Assembly: GCA_013822765.1 (NCBI GenBank)
Contig: PNKY01000006.1
Location: 186,001-250,000, forward strand
Direction: 5' to 3'
Origin: Rhodospirillum sp.
Lineage (GTDB): Bacteria; Pseudomonadota; Alphaproteobacteria; Dongiales; Dongiaceae
DNA: 64,000 nt
Positions 36,855-46,341 of the stretch are shown one piece after another. The position numbers and the translations under genes are program-made. The number at the start of each line of letters is the position of its first letter. The first letter of the stretch is position 1. The notes beneath the pieces are model-generated. The model saw nothing but the letters and a program-made list of their open reading frames with translations. It was not told the DNA's origin and ran no database searches.

Positions 36855-37805
36855 CTATGCTCCGCGGGTCGCGCCCTTGCCGGCTTCCTTGGCGCCCTCG
36901 TCGTCGCCGCGGATCTTGGAGTGCCGCAGGTTGAAAAGTCCGGCGGCCGCGATGCAGATGCTGGAATACGTGCCGATGAAGATGCCCCACATCAGGGCGA
37001 TCGCAAAGCCGTGCAGCACCGCGCCGCCGAACAGGAACAGCGCGAGGACCGAGATGAAGGTCAGGCCCGCCGTCACCGTGGTACGGCTCAGCGTCTCATT
37101 GACCGAGAGGTTGATCACCTCGCCCATCGACATGGACTTGTAGCGTCGCATCTCGTACCGGATGCGGTCGAACACGACCACCTTGTCGTTCACCGAATAG
37201 CCGGCGACCGTCAGGATCGCGGCCACCGTGGCAAGGTCGAACTGCAGCCCGAACAGCGAGAACAGGCCGAGCGTGGTGACCACGTCGTGGACCATGGCGA
37301 ACAGCGCGTTCACCCCGAACTGCCACGCATAGCGGATCCACACGTAAACGAAGATACCCGCCATCGCGAGCGCGACGGCGATCACCGCGTTCTTGACCAG
37401 CTCGGATCCGACCTTCGGACCGACGGTCTCCGTGCGGCGATAGTCCCAGCCGCTGCCCAGCTCGGTGCGCACTTTGGTGATCGCGGCCTGCTGTGCTTCC
37501 TCTCCGCCTTCCTGCTGCGGCAGGCGGATCAGCACGGTGTTCGGATCGCCGAAGGTCTGCAGCGCCACTTCGCCCATGCCGAGACCGCTGAGACGCCCGC
37601 GCAGATCGGCGAGATCCGGCGGCTCCGGCGCGCGCACTTCCATCAGGATGCCGCCGGCGAAATCGATGCCGAAGTTCAACCCCTTGACGGCTACCAGGCC
37701 GATCGACGCCAGCGTCATGATCACAGCCAGCACGAACGTGAACCGGTGAAAGCGCATGAACTCGATGCGCGTGTTGGGCGGGACCAGATGAATCGGTTTC
37801 CACAT
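36855..37805 (-). CDS. secF: Protein translocase subunit SecF
   Basis: KGLNFGIDFAGGILMEVR; VAAILTVAGYSVNDKVVVFDRIRYEMRR. Confidence 0.97.
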   Translation of the reverse strand: MWKPIHLVPPNTRIEFMRFHRFTFVLAVIMTLASIGLVAVKGLNFGIDFAGGILMEVRAPEPPDLADLRGRLSGLGMGEVALQTFGDPNTVLIRLPQQEGGEEAQQAAITKVRTELGSGWDYRRTETVGPKVGSELVKNAVIAVALAMAGIFVYVWIRYAWQFGVNALFAMVHDVVTTLGLFSLFGLQFDLATVAAILTVAGYSVNDKVVVFDRIRYEMRRYKSMSMGEVINLSVNETLSRTTVTAGLTFISVLALFLFGGAVLHGFAIALMWGIFIGTYSSICIAAAGLFNLRHSKIRGDDEGAKEAGKGATRGA

Positions 37806-37819
37806 GATCGGCGGCCCTC

Positions 37820-39367
37820 CTAGAGTGGCAACACTTTGGGCCGCGTGCGGCGCAGCCAGACCGAGGTCATGAGCTGCGTCACCATCAATGCGGTAAAGAG
37901 CGAGATGCTGACGCCGATCAACAGCGCCACGGCGAAGCCCTTGATCGGCCCGGAGCCGAGCAGGAACAGCAGCAAGGTCGAGATCAGCGTCGTGACGTGC
38001 GAATCGACGATGGTGCCCAGTGCCTCGCGGTAGCCGAATTCCATCGCGGTGATCGCCGAGCGGCCGTTGCGCACTTCTTCGCGCACGCGCTCCAGGATCA
38101 GCACGTTCGCATCCACCGCCATGCCGAGCGTCAGCACGATCGCCGCGATGCCCGGCAGCGTCAGCGTCGCGCCGAAGGCAGCCAGCAGGCCAAGCGTCAG
38201 GATGCCGTTGAACACCAGCGCCACGTTGGCGAAGATCCCGAAGAGGCCGTAGAGCACGATCATTGCCACCACGATGCCGACCATGCCGATGATGCAGGCC
38301 AGCTTGCCGGCCTCGATCGAATCCGCGCCAAGGTCGGCCCCGACCGTCCGCTCCTCGATCACCGTCAGCGGCGCCGGCAGCGCTCCGGCGCGCAGCAGCA
38401 GCGCCAGGTCGCGCGCGCTTTCCACCGTGAAGTTGCCGCTGATGATGCCGCTGCCGCCCAGGATCGCGTCCCGGATGACGGGCGCCGAAATGATCTTGTT
38501 GTCGAGCACGATGGCGAAGCGCCGGCCGACGTTCTTCGACGTGGCGTCGCCGAATTTGCGCGCGCCGGCCGAGTCGAACTTGAAGGAGATCACCGGCAGG
38601 CCGCCCTGGTCGAAGCTCTGTTGCGCGTCGACCAGATTTTCGCCGGCAACTAGCGCTCTCTTCTCGATGCGCAGCGGCTGGCCGCTATCTTCCTCCGGCA
38701 GATCCATCATGGTCGGTGGAACCGCGCCAGCGCCGCCCGGCCCTTGCACCATGTGGAACGTCAGCTTCGCTTCCGCCTTGATCTTGTCCTTGATCTGTTG
38801 GACATCCACGACGCCCGGCACCTGCACGACGATGCGGTCCTCGCCCTGGCGCACGATGGTCGGCTCCAGCGTACCGGTCTCGTCGATGCGGCGGCGGATC
38901 ACTTCGATCGATTGCTCGACCGTGCGCTGCTTGAGCTGCGTCAGGCCTGCTTCGGTGTATCCGATCGTCAGAGTCGACCCTTCCGCGCTCAGCTCCATCC
39001 CGTCGGTCAGCACCGACCTCAGCTGTTCGCGCGCCGTCTCGACCGAACCCGCATCGCGCAGAGTCACGGTCACGGCGTTGTTCCTGGCCGCGAGATCGGT
39101 GTAGCCGATGTTCGCCTTGCGCAGCACGGCACGGGTGTCGTCCTGCGCGGCGGTGAGCCGCTCCGTGACCAGCTGGTCCATGCCGACCTCGAGCAGCAGG
39201 TGCGCGCCGCCCTGCAGGTCGAGGCCGAGCGTCACCGTCTGCTTCGGGAACCAGCTCGGCATCGCATCGAGCGTGGCGCGCGGCATCAGGCTGGGGATCG
39301 CCAGCACCGTGCCGACCAGCAGCACGATGAGGACGATTGCGGTCTTCCAGGTCGGGAAATGCAGCAT
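37820..39367 (-). CDS. secD: Protein translocase subunit SecD
   Basis: VTLGLDLQGGAHLLLEV; GIAAIVLTLGMAVDANVLILERVREE; directly upstream of secF. Confidence 0.97.
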   Translation of the reverse strand: MLHFPTWKTAIVLIVLLVGTVLAIPSLMPRATLDAMPSWFPKQTVTLGLDLQGGAHLLLEVGMDQLVTERLTAAQDDTRAVLRKANIGYTDLAARNNAVTVTLRDAGSVETAREQLRSVLTDGMELSAEGSTLTIGYTEAGLTQLKQRTVEQSIEVIRRRIDETGTLEPTIVRQGEDRIVVQVPGVVDVQQIKDKIKAEAKLTFHMVQGPGGAGAVPPTMMDLPEEDSGQPLRIEKRALVAGENLVDAQQSFDQGGLPVISFKFDSAGARKFGDATSKNVGRRFAIVLDNKIISAPVIRDAILGGSGIISGNFTVESARDLALLLRAGALPAPLTVIEERTVGADLGADSIEAGKLACIIGMVGIVVAMIVLYGLFGIFANVALVFNGILTLGLLAAFGATLTLPGIAAIVLTLGMAVDANVLILERVREEVRNGRSAITAMEFGYREALGTIVDSHVTTLISTLLLFLLGSGPIKGFAVALLIGVSISLFTALMVTQLMTSVWLRRTRPKVLPL

Positions 39368-39395
39368 GACTGGCCGGGTCTTCGCAGCGACCGAC

Positions 39396-39749
39396 TCAGC
39401 GGTCGTTGGCGCCCTTTTCTTCCTTCTTCACCGGCTCAGGCTTGCCGGGCACCGCGGCGACGGCGTCGCGCACGATCTTGATCTTCACGCCATCCGCGAT
39501 CTCGACCATCAGGTGGTCGTCCGCGACATGGGAGACCTGGCCATAGATGCCGCCGTTGGTGACCACGCGGTCGCCGCGCTTCAGGGCCGACACCATGGCG
39601 CGGTGTTCCTTCTGCTTCTTCTGCTGGGGCCGGATCAGCAGGAACCACATGACGATGAAGACGAGGATGAACGGCGCGATCGACATCAGCCCGCCCCAGC
39701 TGTCGCCAGCGGCCCCGGCGGCCTGTGCCCAAGCTTCCGAAATGAACAT
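39396..39749 (-). CDS. yajC: Preprotein translocase subunit YajC
   Basis: FILVFIVMWFLLIRPQQKKQKEHRAMVSALKRGDRVVTNGGIYG. Confidence 0.96.
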   Translation of the reverse strand: MFISEAWAQAAGAAGDSWGGLMSIAPFILVFIVMWFLLIRPQQKKQKEHRAMVSALKRGDRVVTNGGIYGQVSHVADDHLMVEIADGVKIKIVRDAVAAVPGKPEPVKKEEKGANDR

Positions 39750-39905
39750 GAAGGAGCTCCCTAAGTCCTTGATCCGGCGCTGTTCTTTGCGGCCGGTGCG
39801 ACCCTGTCACAAAATTCCGGCGGACTATACAGATCGGAACCCGAAAAGCAAATGCCAAGGCCCGGCGCCAAGAGCGCCGTGCCGGCTTTGCGGAAATCGC
39901 GGAGA

Positions 39906-41258
39906 TCAGACGTTCTTGCGGCGCCGCAGCTCTTCCAACAGGGCCTTGGTGATAAAGCCGTCCTGCGGCCAGCCCAGCTCTTTCTGGAACCCGCGCGCCG
40001 CCTTGCGGCTCTTCAGCCCCAGCACGCCGTCAACCTTGCCCACCTCGAAGCCGCGGGCCTGCAGCAGCGTCTGCACTTCCTCGCGCTCCTCGAGGCTGAG
40101 CGACTGCTCCTGCACCGGCCATTTGCCGATGATGCGCCGCCCGCCCAGGATGCGGTCCCCGAGATGCGCGACCGACAGCGCATAGGAGGTCGAGTAGTTG
40201 TATTTGAGGATCACCTTGAAGTTCTCGGTGATCAGGAAAGCCGGTCCGCGATGTCCTGCGAGCAGCAGGATCGACGTGCCGCCCGGCCAGTCCGGCAGCG
40301 CCGATCCATCCATGCGCTTCACGCCGAGTTGCTTCCAGTGGCCGATCGGTTGGGTCAGGTCCAGCTCCGCTTCACCATATGGGAAGGTCGCCGGCAACTT
40401 CACCTCGAGCCCCCAGGGCAGGTTCCGCTGCCAGCCATCATCGACCAGATGGTTGGCTGCTGAAGCCAGCGCATCCGGCAGCGAGTCCCAGAGGTCCGGC
40501 GCGCCCGACCCATCGCGATCCACGGCCAGCGTCAGGTAGTTCGAGGGCAGGAACTGCGGATGTCCCATCGCGCCGGCCCACGAACCGACCATGCGCGACG
40601 CCGGCACGTTGTTCTTGGCGACGATATCGAGCGCTGCGAGCAGCTCGGTGCAGGCAAAGGTCTGGCGATTGGCGCGATAGCCGAGGTTGGTCAGCGCCTC
40701 GAACACATTGGCATCGCCGAAATTGTTGCCGAAGTCGGTCTCGATGCCCCAGATGCCCATGACGATTTCCGGCGGCACGCCATAGTCGTGATCGATGCCA
40801 GCCAGCAGTCCCTTGTTCTCGACATACTTCCGCTGCCCGCGCGCAACGCGCTCGTCCGACACCGCACGATCCAGATAGCTCCACACCGGCGTCACGAATT
40901 CCGGCTGCTTGGACGCGCGGTCACTGATCTCCGGATTTTCCTTCACGCCGACGAAGGCGGTCTGGACCACCGCGTCCGGCTTGCCCTTGCTGAGCGCATA
41001 CGACTGGAACTTCGCCACCCACTCCTGATAGCTGGCCGCTGTGCTCGGGCACTTGGTTTCATTCAACGTGTGGAAATCGATCGGCTTGCTCGCCACCGGC
41101 GCCGTGGCCTGCGCGCCGCCGGCCGGCGCGCCGGTTTGCGTCTTGGCCGGTTGCGCGGCGCATCCCGCCAGCGCGACGACCGCGCCCACGATCATGACAC
41201 CAACGGAGTGTCGCAGCCTCGGCTTTCGCAGATCGCGTGTCCGCATGCCCATACCCAA
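39906..41258 (-). CDS. MltB-family lytic murein transglycosylase with C-terminal peptidoglycan-binding domain, lipoprotein
   Basis: Lipobox-like VVALAGCAA; YGVPPEIVMGIWGIETDFGNNFG; MGHPQFLPSNYLTLAVD; C-terminal LLQARGFEVGKVDGVLGLKSRKAARGFQ. Confidence 0.93.
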   Translation of the reverse strand: MGMGMRTRDLRKPRLRHSVGVMIVGAVVALAGCAAQPAKTQTGAPAGGAQATAPVASKPIDFHTLNETKCPSTAASYQEWVAKFQSYALSKGKPDAVVQTAFVGVKENPEISDRASKQPEFVTPVWSYLDRAVSDERVARGQRKYVENKGLLAGIDHDYGVPPEIVMGIWGIETDFGNNFGDANVFEALTNLGYRANRQTFACTELLAALDIVAKNNVPASRMVGSWAGAMGHPQFLPSNYLTLAVDRDGSGAPDLWDSLPDALASAANHLVDDGWQRNLPWGLEVKLPATFPYGEAELDLTQPIGHWKQLGVKRMDGSALPDWPGGTSILLLAGHRGPAFLITENFKVILKYNYSTSYALSVAHLGDRILGGRRIIGKWPVQEQSLSLEEREEVQTLLQARGFEVGKVDGVLGLKSRKAARGFQKELGWPQDGFITKALLEELRRRKNV

Positions 41259-41359
41259 GTATCCAGATTTCGACTCGAGGGCCGAGGATAGGCCGCGCGC
41301 CGCTGTTTGTCATGGCCGGCGCGCACCCGATGTGAGCAAAGACACGTTACTGCGGCATG

Positions 41360-42184
41360 TTATTGCGCGAGGGCGACGCCGCCCTGCACCAGATAGATGC
41401 CGCCGATCCCCAGCACCAGCCGGCGCGACCATAGCTGGAACGCCTCGTTGCTGAAGCGGTGCAGCACCGGCTTCGCCAGCGTGGTGCCGCAGATCGCGAG
41501 CCCGGCCGCCATTGCATAGACCCAGACCGGGACCTCGAGCGCGCGCGAGATTGTGGCGGGTTCCACTGGCAGCGGCGCCACCGCCACAAAGGTGAAGTAG
41601 ACGAACTTGATGCCGTGGCCGAGGCTCTGGGTCATGGCCTTGGTGGCGACCACCAGCCGGCGGTCGAGGTGACGTCCCAGGAAGAACATGTCGAGCACGG
41701 CGCCGGATATGCCGGCCAGCACGTGCAGCGCCATCACCAGGGCGCCCACCAGCATCGGCGCGCCCTTGCGGCGGATGTCGGGCGCATGCGCGCGCGGCAG
41801 CAGCCGCGCCGCGAACGGCATGATGCCGAGACAGAGATAGACCCACGCCTTCGGCGGCGAGAACTGGGCCCAGGCCAGCAGCGCGAACACGCTGGCGCTG
41901 CCTAGCAGGTAGCCGGGCAGGATCCGCCACAGGATATGCCGGTTCCACACGATCGCCCGCCAGCCGTTGGCGGTCATCTGGGTGATCGCGTGCAGGGTCA
42001 TCGCCGCCGGCACCGGCAGGAACAGCAGCAGCACGCCCATCAGGACGAGTCCGCCGATCATGCCGAAGATGCCGCTGAGGAACGAGGTGGCGAGCGCCGC
42101 CACCGCGGTCGCCGCGATCATGCTCCAATCTAATATCGGCCTCGACCCCCGCTGAGCGATTGCCGCTCTTTCGCTGTGGCCCAA
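41360..42184 (-). CDS. TSUP (TauE/SafE-like) family transporter
   Basis: Polytopic, ATSFLSGIFGMIGGLVLMGVLLLFLPVPAAMTLHAITQM; start could be 42121. Confidence 0.83.
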   Translation of the reverse strand: MGHSERAAIAQRGSRPILDWSMIAATAVAALATSFLSGIFGMIGGLVLMGVLLLFLPVPAAMTLHAITQMTANGWRAIVWNRHILWRILPGYLLGSASVFALLAWAQFSPPKAWVYLCLGIMPFAARLLPRAHAPDIRRKGAPMLVGALVMALHVLAGISGAVLDMFFLGRHLDRRLVVATKAMTQSLGHGIKFVYFTFVAVAPLPVEPATISRALEVPVWVYAMAAGLAICGTTLAKPVLHRFSNEAFQLWSRRLVLGIGGIYLVQGGVALAQ

Positions 42185-42258
42185 TTTCAGCCACTATCGC
42201 CAGCGACGCAAACGGGGTTTCCTCGACCTAGGCCAACAATTGATTGGGGTTTAACGGG

Positions 42259-43140
42259 ATGTGGTTGCCGAGCCTGCGCGGGTTGCGCGCCGTGGAAGCG
42301 GCCTTGCGCCTCGGCAGTTTTGCGGCGGCGGCGAAGGAGCTCGGCGTTACCCAGACAGCCATCTCCCGCCTAGTGAAGGAGGTGGAGCGCCAGCTCGCGC
42401 GGCCGCTGTTCGAACGCAAGGCCAACCAGTCCCGCCCGACCGCCTTCGCCGTGTCGCTGCAATCCGGGCTCGGCGACGGCTTCCGCCGGTTGGAGGCAAC
42501 GATCGCGGAAGCGCGGCGGGTGGTCGACGATCCCACCATCACGCTCTCGGTCGGCCCCACCTTCGCGATGCGCTGGCTCATTCCGCACCTGACCGAGTTT
42601 CATGCCACCCATCCCGAGATCGATCTGCGGCTCGCCACCACCATCGACCGCGAGGTGACACTTGGGCCCGACACCCTGGCGGCCATCCGCCTCGCCGGCA
42701 CGCAGGTGCCCGGCTTCGTGACCGACGCCCTGTTCTCCGGCCGGCTGATGGCGGTATGCAGGCCGGACATCGCCAAACGGTTGAAGGCGCCTGCCGATCT
42801 TGCGCGCGAAAAGCTGCTGGATGTGCGCCATTCTCCGGAGGACTGGCCGCGCTGGCTGGCCGCGGCCGGGCTGCCGGACCGCGCGCGCTTCCAGGTCGTC
42901 TCCTTCGACTTCTCGGCCTTCGCGATCCAGGCTGCCCTCGACGGGCTTGGGGTCGCGTTGATCCGCGCGCCTTACATCGTGGCCGACCTTCGCGAAGGAC
43001 GCCTGGTCGCGCCCTTCCCGCTGGCGATCGAGGAGACCCAATTGCGCTGGCGCCTGATCTATCGGGCGGAAGCGCGCAGCCACGCGGCCTTCCGCACCTT
43101 CCGTCGCTGGCTGCTGGCGAAGGCGCGCGCCGAAAGCTGA
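42259..43140 (+). CDS. LysR family transcriptional regulator (GcvA-like)
   Basis: SLRGLRAVEAALRLGSFAAAAKELGVTQTAISRLVKEVERQLARPLFER. Confidence 0.94.
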   Translation: MWLPSLRGLRAVEAALRLGSFAAAAKELGVTQTAISRLVKEVERQLARPLFERKANQSRPTAFAVSLQSGLGDGFRRLEATIAEARRVVDDPTITLSVGPTFAMRWLIPHLTEFHATHPEIDLRLATTIDREVTLGPDTLAAIRLAGTQVPGFVTDALFSGRLMAVCRPDIAKRLKAPADLAREKLLDVRHSPEDWPRWLAAAGLPDRARFQVVSFDFSAFAIQAALDGLGVALIRAPYIVADLREGRLVAPFPLAIEETQLRWRLIYRAEARSHAAFRTFRRWLLAKARAES

Positions 43141-43179
43141 CGCCGGAGCATTTTCCGCCGAAGTGGCCGCATACCCCTC

Positions 43180-44139
43180 ATGCGGCCGCCCGTCTTGCCA
43201 GACGCGGCGTCGTCCTTATGCTGGCACGCCTTTGTCGGGGGAGCTCTTCTCGTGTCTTGGTCGCTCCACGCGCGCGGTGTCGCGATGGTTGCCGGTGCCG
43301 CCATCGTGTGGAGCACCGGCGGCCTGATCGTGCGCCATGTCGAAGCCGACGCCTGGACCATCGTGTTCTGGCGCGGCTGCTTCGCGTCGCTCACGCTGCT
43401 GCTCTATCTCGCCGTCCGGGACGGCCGCAACATGCTGGCCCTGTTCCGCGGCCTCGGCTGGGGCGGCCTCGGTGTCGCAATCTGCTTCGGCACCGCCTCC
43501 ACAAGCTTCGTCATCGCTCTGCAGCACACGTCGGTCGCCACCATTCTGTTCGTGCAGAGCGCCGCGCCGCTGGTTGCGGGCGTTCTCGCCTGGTTGTGGC
43601 TGGGCGAGCGCATGACCTGGGTCAGGGCGTCAGCCATGCTGATGGCGCTCGTGGGGGTCGGCATCACCGTCCATGGCGAGGATACGGGCGGCGATTTCCT
43701 CGGCATCGCCCTGTCGCTCGTCATCATGATCTGCTTCGCGCTGGCCACGGTCCTGGTGCGTCGCTTCAGCCACGTGCGCATGACGCCCGCCACCTGCCTC
43801 TCCGCGTTCTGGCTAATTGCCGTCGGCGGAACATTCGGCACCCCAACCTCGGTCGACGGAACGGAGCTTGCACTCCTGTTCCTGTTCGGCGCCTGCCAGC
43901 TCGGCATCGGCTTCATCCTGTTCACCACCGGCGCGCGCCTCATTCCCGCCGGCGAAGCGATCCTGCTCAGCCTGCTGGAGTCGATCCTGGCGCCGATCTG
44001 GGTATGGGTCTGGCCGACGTTGCATGAACATCCCGGCGACCACGCCCTGATCGGTGGCGCACTGGTGATCGCCGCCGTCATCTGGAACACGGTGGCGGAG
44101 ATGGGCCAATCCAAGCGCATCGCGCCGCCCGTCGAGTGA
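43180..44139 (+). CDS. EamA/DMT family transporter (start uncertain)
   Basis: AGAAIVWSTGGLIVRHVEADAWTIVFWRGCFASL...; second half ILLSLLESILAPIWVWVWPTLHEHPGDHALIGGALVIAAVIW. Confidence 0.9.
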   Translation: MRPPVLPDAASSLCWHAFVGGALLVSWSLHARGVAMVAGAAIVWSTGGLIVRHVEADAWTIVFWRGCFASLTLLLYLAVRDGRNMLALFRGLGWGGLGVAICFGTASTSFVIALQHTSVATILFVQSAAPLVAGVLAWLWLGERMTWVRASAMLMALVGVGITVHGEDTGGDFLGIALSLVIMICFALATVLVRRFSHVRMTPATCLSAFWLIAVGGTFGTPTSVDGTELALLFLFGACQLGIGFILFTTGARLIPAGEAILLSLLESILAPIWVWVWPTLHEHPGDHALIGGALVIAAVIWNTVAEMGQSKRIAPPVE

Positions 44140-45389
44140 CGGCCATGCACAATGCCGTCGAGCGGATTCCCTGGACCATCGTGTTCCGCGCGCTGCTGCC
44201 GTTCGGGCTCGGCTACTTCATGTCGTATCTGTTCCGCGCGGTGAACCAGGTGATCGCGCCGGATCTGATCGCGGACTTCAACCTCGGTCCGGGCGAGCTC
44301 GGCTTGCTGACCGCCGCCTACCTGTTCGGCTTCGTGGTGTTCCAGCTGCCGCTTGGCCTCCTGCTCGACCGGTTCGGGCCGCGGCGCGTGCAGACCGCGC
44401 TGCTGCTGGTGTCCGCCGGCGGCGCGGCCGTGTTTGCGCTGGCGCCAGATCCATGGTCGCTGACCGTGGCGCGCGGCATCCTTGGCCTGGGTCTCTGCGG
44501 CTGCCTGATGTCCGCCTTCAAGGCCAACGCGATGTGGCTGCCGATGTCGCGCGTTGCGCTCGGCAATGCGACGACGGTGGCGATCGGCGCGCTCGGCGTC
44601 GTGACGGCGACCCGCCCCGCCGATTGGCTGGCGCAGCTGATCGGCTGGCGCCCGATGTTCGATCTGCTGGCGCTGGCGACCGTCGGCGTCGCGTTGCTCA
44701 TCTTCTTCTGCGTGCCGAAGCAGCAGCCCGGACAGCGCGACTCGGGTCCGCCAGAGGCCCTGGCGGCGCAGTTGCGCGTCATTGGGCGAATCGTGAAGGA
44801 CCCGATTTTCTGGCGCGTGGCGCCGATGGTCGCGATTATGTCCGGCGCCTTCATCGCGATTCAGACTTTGTGGGCGGGTCGCTGGCTGTCCGATGTCGCT
44901 GGCCTCGACCGCGCCGCGGTCGCCGATGTCCTGCTGGTCATGGCGATTGGTTTCGTGATTGGTTCGCTGACCACCGGCTGGATCGCCGATCGGGCGCAGC
45001 GCCGCGGCCTGACCATCGAGCTGGTGGTGGGCGTCTCGTTCCTGGTGTTCGCCCTCAGCCAGTTCCTGGTCATCATCCATGCGCCGGTTCCAACAATCCT
45101 GCCGTGGTTCCTGTTCGGATTCGCAGGCCAGGCCGGTAACCTCGGCTATGCGACGCTGGCCGCGCACTTCGGCATCGGCGCCGCGGGCCGTGCGCAGAGC
45201 ACCGCGAATCTCGTGCTGTTTGCGGCAGCGTGGGCCCTGCAGTGGGGCATCGGCGCGGTGCTCGACCGGTTTCGCGGCCCGGCCGATGGGGCAGTCGATC
45301 CGGCCGGATACCATTGGGCCTTCGGATTGGTTCTGGCCCTCCAGGTGGTCGCGGTCCTCTGGTATCTGCGCCCCAAGCGGCGGAATTAA
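44136..45389 (+). CDS. MFS transporter (start 44136 GTG or 44145 ATG)
   Basis: 12-TM-like; LGLLLDRFGPRRVQTALLLVSAGG motif A region. Confidence 0.92.
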   Translation: MTAMHNAVERIPWTIVFRALLPFGLGYFMSYLFRAVNQVIAPDLIADFNLGPGELGLLTAAYLFGFVVFQLPLGLLLDRFGPRRVQTALLLVSAGGAAVFALAPDPWSLTVARGILGLGLCGCLMSAFKANAMWLPMSRVALGNATTVAIGALGVVTATRPADWLAQLIGWRPMFDLLALATVGVALLIFFCVPKQQPGQRDSGPPEALAAQLRVIGRIVKDPIFWRVAPMVAIMSGAFIAIQTLWAGRWLSDVAGLDRAAVADVLLVMAIGFVIGSLTTGWIADRAQRRGLTIELVVGVSFLVFALSQFLVIIHAPVPTILPWFLFGFAGQAGNLGYATLAAHFGIGAAGRAQSTANLVLFAAAWALQWGIGAVLDRFRGPADGAVDPAGYHWAFGLVLALQVVAVLWYLRPKRRN

Positions 45390-45480
45390 CCGGCGGAATG
45401 ACGGTGACGTGACCGTTTTGCGCGTGTTAACGCGCCGCCGCCATTGGAAAACCATCCGGTCTTTGGTTATTGTGGCGCCC

Positions 45481-46203
45481 ATGTCAACGACCCTCACCCA
45501 ACAGACGGCCCGGTCCCTGCGCGGGATCAAGCTCTTCGAGTGCCTCGCGGACCCGGAGCTCAAGGCTGTCGAAGCCCAGTGCCGGTTCCGTACCTATGCC
45601 AAGGCTGAGACTCTGTTGGATAAGGGCAGCCTGACGCGCGAGGTGTTCTTCGTGCTGAGGGGTGCCGCAGCGGCGGTGACCTTCTCTCCGGCGGGCCGCG
45701 AGGTGACTCTCGGCATTCTCCGCAACGGCGACATGTTCGGCGAGCTGGCCGCGATCGATCAGGAGCCGCGCTCCGCCACGGTCACGGCGATGGAGCCGAC
45801 CGATGTGGCGATCATGCCGGCGGAGCTGTTCCGCGACCTGCTGATGAAGCACGCGCCGATGGCGTTTGGCGTGCTGCAGCGCCTCGCCACCATCGTGCGC
45901 ACCACCGGTATTCGCATCATGGAGCTGGCAACGCTGCAGGCCGCGCAGCGCGTCTATGCCGAGCTGCTGCGCATGGCGAAGCCGGATGCGGCGGTGCCCG
46001 GATTATGGGTGGTCCGGCCGCTGCCGCCGATGCACGAGATCGCCAGCCTGACCGGCACGACGCGAGAGACCGTGAACAGGGCCATCAGCCAGCTTTACCC
46101 CTCCGGCCTGTTGAAGCGGAAGGGTCGCAACCTGTTTCTGATGGAGCGTGAAAAGTTGATGGAAATCGTGCAGAGCCTGCAGGTCCATCACGGCCGCAAG
46201 TAA
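45481..46203 (+). CDS. Crp/Fnr family transcriptional regulator
   Basis: cNMP-like domain GREVTLGILRNGDMFGELAAIDQEPRSATVTAMEPTDV; HTH MHEIASLTGTTRETVNRAISQL; internal ATG of ORF 45079..46203. Confidence 0.92.
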   Translation: MSTTLTQQTARSLRGIKLFECLADPELKAVEAQCRFRTYAKAETLLDKGSLTREVFFVLRGAAAAVTFSPAGREVTLGILRNGDMFGELAAIDQEPRSATVTAMEPTDVAIMPAELFRDLLMKHAPMAFGVLQRLATIVRTTGIRIMELATLQAAQRVYAELLRMAKPDAAVPGLWVVRPLPPMHEIASLTGTTRETVNRAISQLYPSGLLKRKGRNLFLMEREKLMEIVQSLQVHHGRK

Positions 46204-46341
46204 CAAGCATAAGAACCGCTCACGGCCCTTCACCCATGTTTGAGCGCTGAATAAACCGCTGACCGCCGATCGAGCGCCGAAAGCTGCTCTTGCCGGCGCC
46301 GGACTGATGGCCATTTGGATTGACGAAGCGACGACGTAACC

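Noticed and set aside
35149-36990. 613-aa version of the DNA methyltransferase ORF
   Set aside because: The 5' extension overlaps the Mth938-like gene out of frame and looks non-coding; start at 36363 preferred
43404-45563. 719-aa reverse ORF opposite EamA and MFS genes
   Set aside because: Antisense shadow ORF spanning two convincing forward genes
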